A stretch of DNA of 64,000 nt from the NCBI RefSeq assembly GCF_019565505.1, contig NZ_CP067378.1, forward strand, positions 2,604,001 to 2,668,000, read 5' to 3'. Shown here one piece after another: positions 50,043-59,228 of the stretch. Every line of letters starts with the position of its first letter. Position 1 is the first letter of the stretch. Both the position numbers and the translations under genes were made by a program. Source of the DNA: Flavobacterium davisii (GTDB lineage Bacteria > Bacteroidota > Bacteroidia > Flavobacteriales > Flavobacteriaceae). Under the pieces are notes generated by a model, which saw nothing but the letters and a program-made list of their open reading frames with translations, had not been told where the DNA came from and did not search any database.

Positions 50043-50588
50043 TTGAAAAGAGGAGTCATTGTAATTACAGGTGGACCTGGTACAGGTAAAACCACTATTA
50101 TCAATAGTTTAGTTGAAAAAGGATATGTTTGTTATCCCGAGATTTCGCGCGAGGTAACGTTAGAAGCTAAAAAACAAGGAATTGATCAGTTATTTTTAAC
50201 AGAGCCCTTGTTGTTTAGTCAAATGTTATTAGATGGACGTATTAAACAGTTTGAAAATGCCCAAAATGAAGAAGATCATTTGGTGTTTATTGATCGAGGC
50301 GTACCTGATGTATTAGCTTATATGGATTTTATAGGAGATGACTATCCCGAACATTTTGATACACAATGCCATGAAACGCGTTATGATACCGTTTTTGTTT
50401 TACCTCCTTGGGAAGATATATATATAAGTGACGAAGCACGTTATGAAAATTTCGAACAAGCAAAAGTCATTTATGAACATTTGAAACTTACTTACCAAAA
50501 GTACGGTTATCAATTAATCGAAGTTCCTACAGGTACAGTAGAATATCGAGTTGATTTTATTTTTAACCATCTTAAAGTAATTGGATAA
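50043..50588 (+). CDS. AAA_28 NTPase (NadR/ribosylnicotinamide-kinase-like)
   Basis: 181 residues with TTG start at 50043. P-loop GGPGTGKTTI (about residues 9-18), REVTLEAKKQGIDQLF, Walker B VFIDRGVPDVLAYMDF and VFVLPPW. The AAA_28 family includes NadR-like kinases, but the NAD-synthesis domains are absent, so the substrate is unknown. A TAAGTTTG element at 50016-50023 fits a -7 box with transcription starting near 50030, leaving a very short leader. It precedes recQ by about 45 bases. Confidence 0.8.
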   Translation: MKRGVIVITGGPGTGKTTIINSLVEKGYVCYPEISREVTLEAKKQGIDQLFLTEPLLFSQMLLDGRIKQFENAQNEEDHLVFIDRGVPDVLAYMDFIGDDYPEHFDTQCHETRYDTVFVLPPWEDIYISDEARYENFEQAKVIYEHLKLTYQKYGYQLIEVPTGTVEYRVDFIFNHLKVIG

Positions 50589-50633
50589 GTTTGTTAAAGT
50601 TCTTAACTTTAGCCTGATTTAAATAATTAACTT

Positions 50634-52525
50634 TTGCAAAAAGCATTACAAATTCTTCAAAAATATTGGGGATATGATAGTTTTAGATCTGTTCAAGATA
50701 AAATTATCGAATCAGTTCTAGCGGGACATGATACCTTTGCGCTTCTTCCAACAGGAGGAGGTAAATCACTTTGTTTTCAGGTTCCAGCAATGACCAGTGA
50801 AGGGATATGTTTAGTTGTATCGCCATTAGTCGCCTTGATGAAAGATCAAGTAAATCAACTTCAAAAAGAGGTATTAAAGCCATTGCTTTAACAGGAGGAA
50901 CTCATGCAGAGGAACTCATACAATTGTTAGATAATTGTCAATTTGGTAATTATCGTTTTCTGTATCTATCTCCAGAAAGATTAGAACAAGATTGGGTGTT
51001 AGATCGAATTAAAAGCCTATCAATTAATTTGATAGCAATAGATGAAGCACATTGTGTCTCTCAGTGGGGGCATGATTTCAGACCCTCTTATTTAAAAATT
51101 AATAAACTAAAAAAAGACTTTCCAAAAGTACCATTTGTTACGCTTACAGCTTCAGCAACTCCAGAGGTTCAAGAAGATATATTACAAAACTTAGGATTGA
51201 CTAATCCTCAAATTTTTAAAAAATCGTTTTTGCGAGATAATCTAAGTTATCATGTTATAAAATCAGAAGATAAGCTTTATAAAATTAAGCAAATTTTAAC
51301 GAAAAATCCAGAACCATCAATCATATATGTTAGAAATAGAAAATTGTGTTCAGATTATGCAACCCAATTGAATGCTCTTGGGTTTAGTACAACCTATTAT
51401 CATGGAGGATTATCTCCTAAAGATAAAACTAAAAATATGGAATTATGGATGAGTGAAAGTTGCTCAGTTATGATTGCAACAAATGCTTTTGGAATGGGAA
51501 TTGATAAACCCAATGTTAAGACTGTTATACATGTTAATCTTCCCGAAAATTTAGAAAGTTATTATCAAGAAGCAGGTAGAGCAGGTAGAGGAGGACAGAA
51601 AGCTTTTGCTATCATGATTGCTTCTTCTAATGATGTAATTCATGCCGAAGAGCAATTTCTTAATGTCTTGCCAGATGTTATTTTTTTGAAAGAAATCTAC
51701 AAAAAAATATGTAATTATTTTCAAATTCCTTACGGTGAAGGAATTAATGAAGAATTTACATTCAGTTTAAATAAATTTTGCACACACTATAATTTCCCTA
51801 TTTTAAAAACCTTTAATGCACTGCAATTTTTAGATAGACAAGGAATTATTTCCCTCTCTAATGAACAAACTGAAAAAGTACAACTTCAATTTATAATAGA
51901 ATCAAAAGAAGTCATACGATATGTAAGTCTTCATCCAGAGGAAGAAGCTGTTATTACCACTATTTTAAGAAATTATCCTGGTATTTTTGAAATTCAAACC
52001 AATATAAACACTGCTTTTGTAGCAAAACAAGCATTTTGTAAAGAAGAAGAAGTATTAGCTCTACTAAATAAATTAAAAGAAAAAAATATAGTTCAGTTAT
52101 TAATTATTCAAAATGAATCTAAAATAACTTTTTTAGAAGTAAGAGAAGATGAACGTACAATTAATAGAATAGCAAAATACTTAGAAAAACAAAATCTTAC
52201 AAAAAAAAGTCAATTAGCTGCTGTTATAGCTTATGTTAATGATGAAAAACAATGTAAAAATAGATTATTGCTTACTTATTTTGGAGAAGTAGGTATTTCA
52301 GATTGTAAAAATTGTTCTTATTGTTTAAAACAAAACAAAACAAACTTCAATAAAAAAGCTCTAATAGAGCAATTGCTTGAAATATTACAAAATCAAGGAC
52401 TGAACTCTCGCGAAATACTAGAAAAAGTAGATATAGAAGAAAAGATCCTTTTAGAAATATTAAAGGAAATGTTAGAATATAATATGATCCAATTAGATCA
52501 TAAAAATCAATTTATTATTAAATGA
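50634..52525 (+). CDS. recQ: ATP-dependent DNA helicase RecQ (frameshifted)
   Basis: About 630 residues from the TTG at 50634. Walker A ALLPTGGGKSLCFQVPA, DEAH box IDEAHCVSQWGHDFRPSYL, motif VI YYQEAGRAGRGG and a late zinc cysteine cluster (CKNRLLLTYFGEVGISDCKNCSYC, here spread over about 540-565). One A is missing at 50863-50867, which turns QKRGIKAIAL into a stop. RecQ unwinds DNA for recombination and fork repair. I see no C-terminal HRDC domain. fmt begins four bases before the stop. Confidence 0.93.
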
Positions 52526-53475
52526 TGAAATCATTACGAATCGTTTTTATGGGAACCCCAGAATTTGCTGTTGGAATTTTGGATGCCATTGTAAAAGAAA
52601 ATAATTATGAAGTAGTTGGAGTTATTACAGCTCCAGATAAACCAGCTGGGAGAGGACAGAAAATGAAGTATTCGGCTGTTAAAGAATACGCTTTAGAAAA
52701 AGGATTGCATTTATTGCAACCAACCAATCTTAAAGATAATGCTTTTTTGCAAGAACTAAAATCCTTAAATGCAAATTTACAAGTTGTAGTAGCATTTCGT
52801 ATGTTGCCTGTCGTTGTTTGGAAGATGCCAGAATTAGGGACTTTTAATCTTCATGCTTCTTTGTTGCCAGAATATCGCGGTGCAGCACCTATTAACTGGG
52901 CTATTATTAATGGAGAAATTAAAACAGGCGTTACAACTTTCTTTATTGATGATAAGATTGATACAGGCGCTATGATTTTAAGTAAAGAAACAGCTATTTT
53001 ACCAGATGAAAACGCAGGACAATTGCATGATCGTTTAATGGGATTAGGTTGTGAGGCAGTCGTAGAAACCTTAGAGAAAATAGCGGCCAATAACGTAATT
53101 ACTGTTTTGCAAGAGGATTCGCCTGAAATCAAAACGGCTTATAAATTAGATCGAGATAATTGTAAAGTTGATTTGGATAAAGGCTTAGATGCTGTTTATA
53201 ATCAAATAAGAGGTTTAGCTCCATATCCTGCTGCTTATTGTACTTTTATAGATAAAGAAGAACAATGGAACGTTAAATTGTATGAAGTTGAAAAAGAACG
53301 GAAAGTACATGAATTAACTATAGGAAAAGTAATATATACTAAAAAAGAAATTCGTATCGCTCTAGCAGAAGGTTTTTTAAATATAAAATCTTTGCAATTT
53401 CCGGGAAAGAAAAGAATGAGTGCTCAAGAATTATTAAATGGAGTGCATTTTTCAGAAGATATAAGAGTAGAATAA
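52522..53475 (+). CDS. fmt: Methionyl-tRNA formyltransferase
   Basis: 317 residues. RIVFMGTPEFAVGILDAI opening, APDKPAGRGQK, catalytic loop FNLHASLLPEYRGAAPINWAI with the Asn-His, and GVTTFFIDDKIDTGAMIL; C-terminal tRNA-binding domain ends near LLNGVHFSED. It formylates initiator Met-tRNA. It overlaps recQ by four bases (ATGA), so the two are co-translated. Confidence 0.96.
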   Translation: MMKSLRIVFMGTPEFAVGILDAIVKENNYEVVGVITAPDKPAGRGQKMKYSAVKEYALEKGLHLLQPTNLKDNAFLQELKSLNANLQVVVAFRMLPVVVWKMPELGTFNLHASLLPEYRGAAPINWAIINGEIKTGVTTFFIDDKIDTGAMILSKETAILPDENAGQLHDRLMGLGCEAVVETLEKIAANNVITVLQEDSPEIKTAYKLDRDNCKVDLDKGLDAVYNQIRGLAPYPAAYCTFIDKEEQWNVKLYEVEKERKVHELTIGKVIYTKKEIRIALAEGFLNIKSLQFPGKKRMSAQELLNGVHFSEDIRVE

Positions 53476-53570
53476 ATTACATTAAAATCAGTATTTTCTT
53501 TCAAAAAATATTTTTGATTTACTTAAAAAGTAGTTTTTATAGCAAAAAGAATAAAAAAGAGTTAAAAATG

Positions 53571-53600
53571 TTGTGCGCTAAGTAAATCCTACTAAATTTG
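53571..53600 (+). promoter_or_regulatory. Bacteroidota-type promoter of the HU gene
   Basis: TTG at 53571-53573, a 19-base spacer and TAAATTTG at 53593-53600 match the consensus perfectly, 46 bases before the start codon. Confidence 0.85.
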
Positions 53601-53646
53601 TGGGGCTTAGAATTAATATTAACCTATCAATTAATAACTAATTATT

Positions 53647-53922
53647 ATGAACAAATCAGATTTAATCGATGCTATGGCTGCTGATGCAGGTATTACTAAA
53701 GCTGCTGCAAAAGCTGCATTAGAATCATTTTTAAGTAATGTTGAAGGAACTTTGAGTAAAGGTGGTAAAGTTGCTTTAGTAGGTTTCGGATCATGGTCAG
53801 TATCTACAAGAGCGGCTAGAGAAGGAAGAAATCCTCAAACAGGAAATACTATTAAGATAGAAGCTAAAAACGTAATAAAATTCAAAGCAGGTGCAGAATT
53901 AGAAGGAGCTGTTAATAAATAA
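53647..53922 (+). CDS. hup: DNA-binding protein HU
   Basis: 91 residues, the exact HU length. MNKSDLIDAMAADAGITKAAAKAALESF start, GKVALVGFGSWSVSTRAAREGRNPQTG with the DNA-binding arm, and KFKAGAELEGAVNK end. Nucleoid protein that bends DNA. It has its own strong promoter and terminator. Confidence 0.97.
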   Translation: MNKSDLIDAMAADAGITKAAAKAALESFLSNVEGTLSKGGKVALVGFGSWSVSTRAAREGRNPQTGNTIKIEAKNVIKFKAGAELEGAVNK

Positions 53923-53941
53923 TAGTTTTTAAATATTACAT

Positions 53942-53971
53942 AAAAAGCCGCGTTAAATCGTGGCTTTTTTT
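53942..53971 (+). terminator. Terminator after the HU gene
   Basis: AAAAAGCCGCG pairs with CGTGGCTTTTT (one G-U pair) around a 6-base loop, then a T-run. Confidence 0.88.
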
Positions 53972-54038
53972 ATTTTTTTTTGATTATATTTTGTTTGCAA
54001 TTATTTTTTTTGTTAAATTTAGATGAAAAAGAATAGGT

Positions 54039-54598
54039 ATGATAGTGATTAAACCACAAAAGGGGCATTTGTTAATAGCCGAACCCTCTGTTATAGGTGA
54101 CCTATCTTTTAACAGATCTGTGGTTTTGTTGGCAGATCATAATGAAGAGGGATCTGTTGGTTTTATTTTAAATAAGCCCTTGAATTATACAATTAAGGAT
54201 TTAATTCCTGAAATTTCAGCTTCATTTAAAATATATAATGGAGGCCCTGTAGAGCAAGATAATTTGTATTTTATACATAATATTCCTCATTTAATTTCAG
54301 GTAGTGTAGAAATAGCATCTGGGATTTATTGGGGAGGTAATTTTCAACAGACAAAAGAGCTTATAAATGGTGGGAAAATAAGTAGAAATAATATACGTTT
54401 TTTCTTAGGGTATTCAGGATGGGATGCAGAACAATTACAAAGTGAATTGGAGTCTAATTCTTGGATTATATCGGAAAATCATTTGAATAATAATATAATA
54501 GGAAGATGCTCTTCTAATTTTTGGAGGGAAAAATAATAGAACAAGGAGGGGAGTATTTATTTTGGTCAAATGCTCCCGAAAATCCTATGTATAATTAA
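54039..54598 (+). CDS. yqgE: YqgE/AlgH family protein (frameshifted)
   Basis: About 186 residues, the normal length. KPQKGHLLIAEPSVIGDLSFNRSVVLLADHNEEGSVGFILNKP split over about 5-50 is the family opening, then YNGGPVEQDNLYFIHN and FLGYSGWDAEQLQSELE. One A is missing at 54529-54533; repair gives FWREKIIEQGGEYLFWSNAP and ends at 54598, converging by four bases on the aminotransferase. The family's function is unknown although related to AlgH. Confidence 0.9.
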
Positions 54599-55407
54599 TG
54601 GAGTCTTATTTTGATATTTAGTTTTGTTATTAATAATTCAGATATGTTAGTTGTGTAGTCTTTTTTGCGATACTTTGTTATGGGTTGTATGCCTTTAATA
54701 ACATTGCTTATAAATAGCTCATCTGCTTTCTGTAATTCAAAAGGGGATATAGCTCTTTCTTCTATTTTTAGGCTTTCTATGTTTTGAGCTATTGTAAGAA
54801 GTTGTTTTCTCATAATTCCATTTATGCAGCCTTCCGAAAGAGGAGGTGTGGTTAAAACGTTATCTTTAATCATAAAAATATTACCGTTTAAAGCCTCCAC
54901 TATATTTTTTTCCTGATTTAGAAGTAGGCAATTATTAAGTTGATTTTCTTTAGCATAAATACTTCCTGTTACATTAATTATTCTATTAGTGCTTTTAATA
55001 GTAGATAAAAGTTGTTTTGTAATTACAAAATCCTTGTATATGTCCACTTCATAAATTGTTTTAGATAGTTGGTATGCCGTTTCTTCTAAAGGTGTTGCAA
55101 TTGCAAAATAAACTACCTCATTCGTTTGAGGTAGGTAAAAACCACCATTCTTTCTAAAAACATTAAAACGAACACGAGCAGATTTTTCTATTTCTAATGC
55201 TCTTGCTGCTTTTAAAATTATATCGTCAAAGTATTCTAGGGTAAAGGTTGCAGGAATTTCCATTCTTAAAACACGCATAGAAGCCATTAGTCTAAAATAA
55301 TGATCCTCTAAAAAAAGTACTTTATTGTCTAGTACTTTTATAGTTTCAAAAACGGCATCCCCATATAAGAAAGCTCTGTTGTCTTGTAAAGTAGAAAAAA
55401 TATCCAT
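54595..55407 (-). CDS. Class IV aminotransferase (PabC/IlvE/Dat-like)
   Basis: 270 residues of a PLP-dependent class IV enzyme. RAFLYGDAVFETIKVLDNKVLFLEDHYFRL is the family opening, STIKSTNRIINV carries the PLP-Lys, and IVEALNGNIFMIKDNVLTTPPLSEGCINGIMR follows the E...N.F pattern. It could be aminodeoxychorismate lyase or a branched-chain/D-amino-acid aminotransferase; the sequence alone does not decide. Its ATG directly follows the T-run of the upstream terminator, so the real start or promoter layout is unusual. Confidence 0.82.
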   Translation of the reverse strand: MDIFSTLQDNRAFLYGDAVFETIKVLDNKVLFLEDHYFRLMASMRVLRMEIPATFTLEYFDDIILKAARALEIEKSARVRFNVFRKNGGFYLPQTNEVVYFAIATPLEETAYQLSKTIYEVDIYKDFVITKQLLSTIKSTNRIINVTGSIYAKENQLNNCLLLNQEKNIVEALNGNIFMIKDNVLTTPPLSEGCINGIMRKQLLTIAQNIESLKIEERAISPFELQKADELFISNVIKGIQPITKYRKKDYTTNISELLITKLNIKIRLH

Positions 55408-55429
55408 AAAAAATCCCGATAAATCGGGA
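55408..55429 (-). terminator. Terminator-like hairpin touching the aminotransferase start
   Basis: TCCCGAT and ATCGGGA form a 7-bp stem with a two-base gap, followed on the minus strand by six Ts that run straight into the ATG of the class IV aminotransferase. It may end the START-domain transcript or attenuate the next gene. Confidence 0.6.
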
Positions 55430-55451
55430 CAAAGATAAGTTATATTCTTTT

Positions 55452-55844
55452 TTAAATAGAGCCTAAAACATGTTTTAGATCAGAAATTTGATTTTCCCAA
55501 AGCATTTTGGCTTCTGATAGATCATTCTCTTCAGCAAAATCGACTATCATTAGAGAAACATCTTTCGTAATATCATCTTCTAATATTCTAAGTTCAAAGT
55601 AGTATTCCGTGTCTTTGTTTTCCTCGTCAACCCATTTAAACTTAATTTTTTCGCCTGTCTTTTTAGAAAAAATACGTGCTTTTTCTTCAGAGTCGTCCCA
55701 TTTAAATGTAAAAAAATCACCTCTTGAATTGACATTATTAGCAAACCATTCTTGTAATCCAGATGGTGTTGATATATATTGATATAGTAATTGAGGGGAT
55801 GAATGTATAGGGAACTCTAATTCGTATCGTATTTTGCTGTTCAT
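55452..55844 (-). CDS. START-like domain protein
   Basis: 130 residues. KIRYELEFPIHSSPQLLYQYISTPSGLQEWFANNV and KFKWVDEENKDTEYYFELRI are typical for the Bacteroidota START-like (AHSA1/SRPBCC fold) family, small helix-grip domains that bind a hydrophobic ligand or partner. No ligand is known. It is transcribed toward the aminotransferase. Confidence 0.85.
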   Translation of the reverse strand: MNSKIRYELEFPIHSSPQLLYQYISTPSGLQEWFANNVNSRGDFFTFKWDDSEEKARIFSKKTGEKIKFKWVDEENKDTEYYFELRILEDDITKDVSLMIVDFAEENDLSEAKMLWENQISDLKHVLGSI

Positions 55845-55859
55845 AATGATTTTTTTTCG

Positions 55860-56051
55860 AAATATAGATAATATGAATTATTAAAACAAGTAAAATGTTT
55901 TTTATTTGTCTTTTTGTGTAGAGATATTAAATGATGATTTGTTTTGTGTTAATGCGCATTAAAAGTTTATTTTTTTTTGTTTTTTAATTAGTTGTTTATT
56001 AGATGATTGTGTTTTTTTATGAAAAAAAAATAAAAAAAGTAGAAAAAAAGT
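55860..56051. other. Intergenic region upstream of tRNA-Met
   Basis: Very AT-rich with long A and T tracts; no ORF or hairpin stands out before the tRNA promoter. Confidence 0.4.
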
Positions 56052-56081
56052 TTGCGTAACTTGAATTTAGTTGTAAATTTG
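56052..56081 (+). promoter_or_regulatory. Bacteroidota-type promoter of tRNA-Met
   Basis: TTG at 56052-56054 (within TTTG), exactly 19 bases, then TAAATTTG at 56074-56081. Transcription would start about 30 bases before the tRNA. Confidence 0.85.
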
Positions 56082-56119
56082 CACTCGCATTCGGGAAGGA
56101 TGTTACCAACAGAATAAAA

Positions 56120-56193
56120 GGCGAGGTAGCTCAGTTGGTTAGAGCGCAGGATTCATAACCCTGAGGTCACGGGTTCAACTCCCGTCTTCGCTA
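56120..56193 (+). tRNA. tRNA-Met (CAT anticodon)
   Basis: A cloverleaf folds over 74 bases: acceptor GGCGAGG with CTTCGCT, D-arm GCTC...GAGC, anticodon loop TTCATAA with CAT, and T-arm ACGGG-TTCAACT-CCCGT. The discriminator is A and CCA is not encoded. The G-T first pair and lack of the C-A mismatch at 1-72 favour the elongator type; the CAT anticodon alone could also be tRNA-Ile with lysidine. Confidence 0.93.
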
Positions 56194-56197
56194 CAAG

Positions 56198-56231
56198 GCC
56201 TGAAACGCAATATGTTGTTTCAGGCTTTTTT
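56198..56231 (+). terminator. Terminator after tRNA-Met
   Basis: GCCTGAAAC and GTTTCAGGC form a perfect 9-bp stem with a 10-base loop, followed by a T-run, five bases after the tRNA. Confidence 0.92.
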
Positions 56232-57129
56232 ATTGTTTTTAAATATGTGATTATTTTAGAGATCAAAAGATGCCAAGTCCAAAACCTGTGGAGAAATTTA
56301 AGGAATCTTTTTTTGTTATCTAATTTTTTTTCAATAGAATATTCATTTGATAATCTTATTTTAACTTTTACTACCTAATTGTATTATCGAATATTTTGAG
56401 TTAGCACTAATAAAAAAACTTTATTTATATTTAAAATAATAAATCTCCTGAAGAGTATTCACCACACAAAATTTAATTAAGAGCTTTTTTGAAAATATAA
56501 CAGTTTTTAATAAGAGTATTAAAAATCTATCCATATCTATTAGTTTTCATAATGTAAAAAGAGGGTGGGTTTTTTGAAGTAAATGTGAAGTTGTATAATT
56601 TAAACTTTCAGTATTCTTTTATTTCTTTGCTTGTGTAAAGAAGTTATAGTGGTTTTATTCTGGTAAAATAATATTGTATCTAAAAATAATTCGTATAAAT
56701 TTTGTTTTCTTCCTACTTTTTATCTTTATAATAGAGTTGATCTCGTGATTAGGATGAAAAAGAACTGAAGATGATAAAATGCAAAAGTTTTAGTTTAAAT
56801 TTCCTTGTCATTTTAATAATAGGAGGGGTGGCGCAATCAGAAGATAAAAGATCTTAGGTGATTGTTTTGAAAGAAATAGAGGATGATAAACGGTAATTTT
56901 ATTTTAGATACATTTTGCGAATAAAATGTTAGGATGGTATGTGAAAGTATTTTATAATCCTGCATTAGTGTGATTTTTATGTTAATTGTTTGTTAATTAA
57001 AGCTATATTAGGCAAAAAAAATAATTTTATCTAATGGAGATTTATATAAAACCGTATCTATCAGTTTTGTATATGTTAAATTATAATTATAAATATTTTT
57101 GTTTAATATTGTTTTTTAAAAAAATAAAA
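56232..57129. other. Long intergenic region before the histidine kinase
   Basis: There are about 900 bases without a supported gene. At 56771-56857 a short frame reads as a signal-peptide-like start (NFLVILIIGGVAQSEDKRS) that stops after 28 residues, perhaps the remnant of an exported protein. No hairpin terminator or consensus promoter is convincing. Confidence 0.5.
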
Positions 57130-58628
57130 ATGCAATTAGGGTCATCAGAACATTTTTTTTTAAATAAAATAATTTCTAATCAGTCGTTACTTTTCTTTCA
57201 GTTTTCTGTAGATTTAGATGGTTTTTTAATTGTTGATTATCTACAAGGATCTCATTATGATTTTTTTGAATCTGATATTGAAATGTTTAGAAGTAATCCT
57301 TTGGGTGTTTTTAAGAAGGTGGTATTTCCGTTGGATAAGTCTAGAATTTTAAATGCTATAGATAAAAGTAGAAAAGATTTAGCTAGTTTAGATTTAGATT
57401 TTAGAGTTGTACTATCCAAAGAACTAAGGTGGTATAAGATGTTAGCTACAGCGGAAAGCGAAAGTGATAAGGTTTCTTTCTTTGGAATTATTTCAGACAT
57501 TACGAAACAAAAAAAGATAGAAGAGGAGAAAAGAATAGAGGCTTTAAGAAATCAATTTGCTAATCAAGCCTCTGAAATAGGTGTTTGGGATTGGAATTTG
57601 GTTACCAACGAAGTGTTTTATTCGGCACAATCTCTTAAAATTTTAGAAATAAGTAAAGGAAATTTAGGATTGATTTCAAATCCTGAAGAATGGGATAAAT
57701 TAGTGCATCCAGATGATAGAGAAATTTATTTTTATAATATACAAGAACATTTGGAAGAAAGAATACCTTATTATGAAACCTATCATCGTGTTTTGTGTAA
57801 TGGAGTATATAAATGGATTTTAGATAGAGGAAAAGTTATTGAACGAGATGCTTTAGGGAAACCATTGAGGATTATCGGGACTCATACAGATGTTACGATT
57901 CAAAAGGAAAAAGAACAAAAACTTAGAGAAACTTTTGATTTAGTAAATAATCAAAAAGGGAAATTGATGAATTTTGCTCATATTGTTTCACATAATTTGA
58001 AAAGTCACACAGAAAATTTTTATATGCTGTTGTCTTTTTATAAAAATGGTTATGTTTCTACCGAAGAAGTTATTAAAAGTTTGCAAATTGTATACAATGA
58101 ATTGAAAGGAACTATAGATAATTTAGTAGATTTGGTGGGAGTACAAGCAGAAGTTATTAATGAAAAACAAAGTAATAATTTACGATGCTATATAGAAAAA
58201 TCATTATCTGTATTAAAAGAAATGATTTGTGCTAAAGAGATTACGATAACCTTGGAGGTAGATAAAGGAATGGAAGTTTCTTTTATTCCAGCTTATTTAG
58301 AAAGTGTGATTCTTAACTTGACTACGAATGCTGTTAAATACGCAGATTCTAATAAAAAGATAAATTCATTTCGTTTTATTTAGAAAAAGAATTGCTTCAT
58401 AATGTAGAATATGATGTTTTGTGTGTTGAGGATAATGGAATAGGGATTGATTTAAAGAAATATCAAGAAGCAGTATTTGGACCTTATAAAACCTTTCATA
58501 AAAACCGAGAGTCGACAGGGATTGGTTTGTATATCGCTAAAAATCAAGTAGAGGCTATGGGAGGAAAGATTAGTGTTGATAGTAAATTAGGTATAGGTTC
58601 TGTTTTTAAAGTTTACTTTAAGAAGTGA
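57130..58628 (+). CDS. PAS-domain sensor histidine kinase (frameshifted)
   Basis: About 499 residues from the ATG at 57130 (MQLGSSEHFFLNKIISNQ); an earlier in-frame ATG at 57034 would add a hydrophobic leader of unclear value. A first PAS region (about 20-130, ending FGIISDITKQKKIEEEK), a second PAS/PAC (ASEIGVWDWNLVTNEVFYSA to IIGTHTDVTIQKEKEQKL), HisKA with phospho-acceptor His in AHIVSHNLKSHTENF, and HATPase_c with NAVKYAD and VEDNGIGID. One T is missing at 58374-58377; repair reads NSFRFYLEKELLHN. It is cytoplasmic-looking, and no response regulator is adjacent, so it is an orphan. Confidence 0.87.
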
Positions 58629-58865
58629 TATTTTTCCTTGAAAAAGTTAAAGAGGTGTAAAATAATATTCTCTTTTTAGTCATGAGAGAATATTATTTTG
58701 TAAGATTTATTCTTTTTTAAATCTATAGGTTCTTGTGATGAAAAGAAAAAGAATAAAAAAGTACGGAAAATTTTTCTCCTAGATGAGGAGATTGAAAAAA
58801 AATAAAGTAATTATACTAAATATCTAATGCTTTTAATAATTTGGTAAAAAAGGATAAGATGGTTT
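58629..58865. other. Intergenic region after the histidine kinase
   Basis: AT-rich and without a supported ORF. An imperfect palindrome AGAATATTATTTT / AATAATATTCTC near 58656-58700 could act as a weak terminator. Confidence 0.4.
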
Positions 58866-59047
58866 TTAACCCAAATTCCGCATTAGAAATCTATTCCAGT
58901 TTATTTTTCTTTCAATTCAAACACGTACTCCAATTTCATTCATCGAAATAGTTGATTATTTCATCTTCTAAAATTCTCCGTGAATACTTGAATTTATTGA
59001 AAAATTTTGTTTCACAACGAATTCTAATACGGCATCTGGGTTTAAAT
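58866..59047 (-). repeat. Dispersed inverted-end repeat, copy C
   Basis: In reverse orientation to copies A and B, this begins AAACCCAGATGCCGTATTAG (read on the minus strand) and ends CTAATGCGGAATTTGGGTT. The centre shares GAAACAAAATTTTTCAATAA and CACGGAGAATTTTAGAAG. It is about 15 bases shorter than the other copies, losing the segment just inside the right end. Confidence 0.8.
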
Positions 59048-59121
59048 ATTCAAAGTAAAGTTGTCATCTCTTTTTTGAATTTTATTTTTTGAAGAACTGA
59101 TAAAAATGTATTAGAAATATG

Positions 59122-59162
59122 AACCCCTGTTTTTAAGGCTTTTACTCTAAAAAACAGGGGTT
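59122..59162 (-). terminator. Hairpin downstream of rny
   Basis: AACCCCTGTTTTT and AAAAACAGGGGTT form a 13-bp stem with a 15-base loop, 67 bases after the rny stop. There is no strong T-run on the minus strand, so it may be a stability or partial terminator element. Confidence 0.55.
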
Positions 59163-59228
59163 AAAAATAAAGGATCTTTATTAATCCTCTGATATATGTA
59201 TCTAAAAATTAGACGCTCTTTTGTTTTT

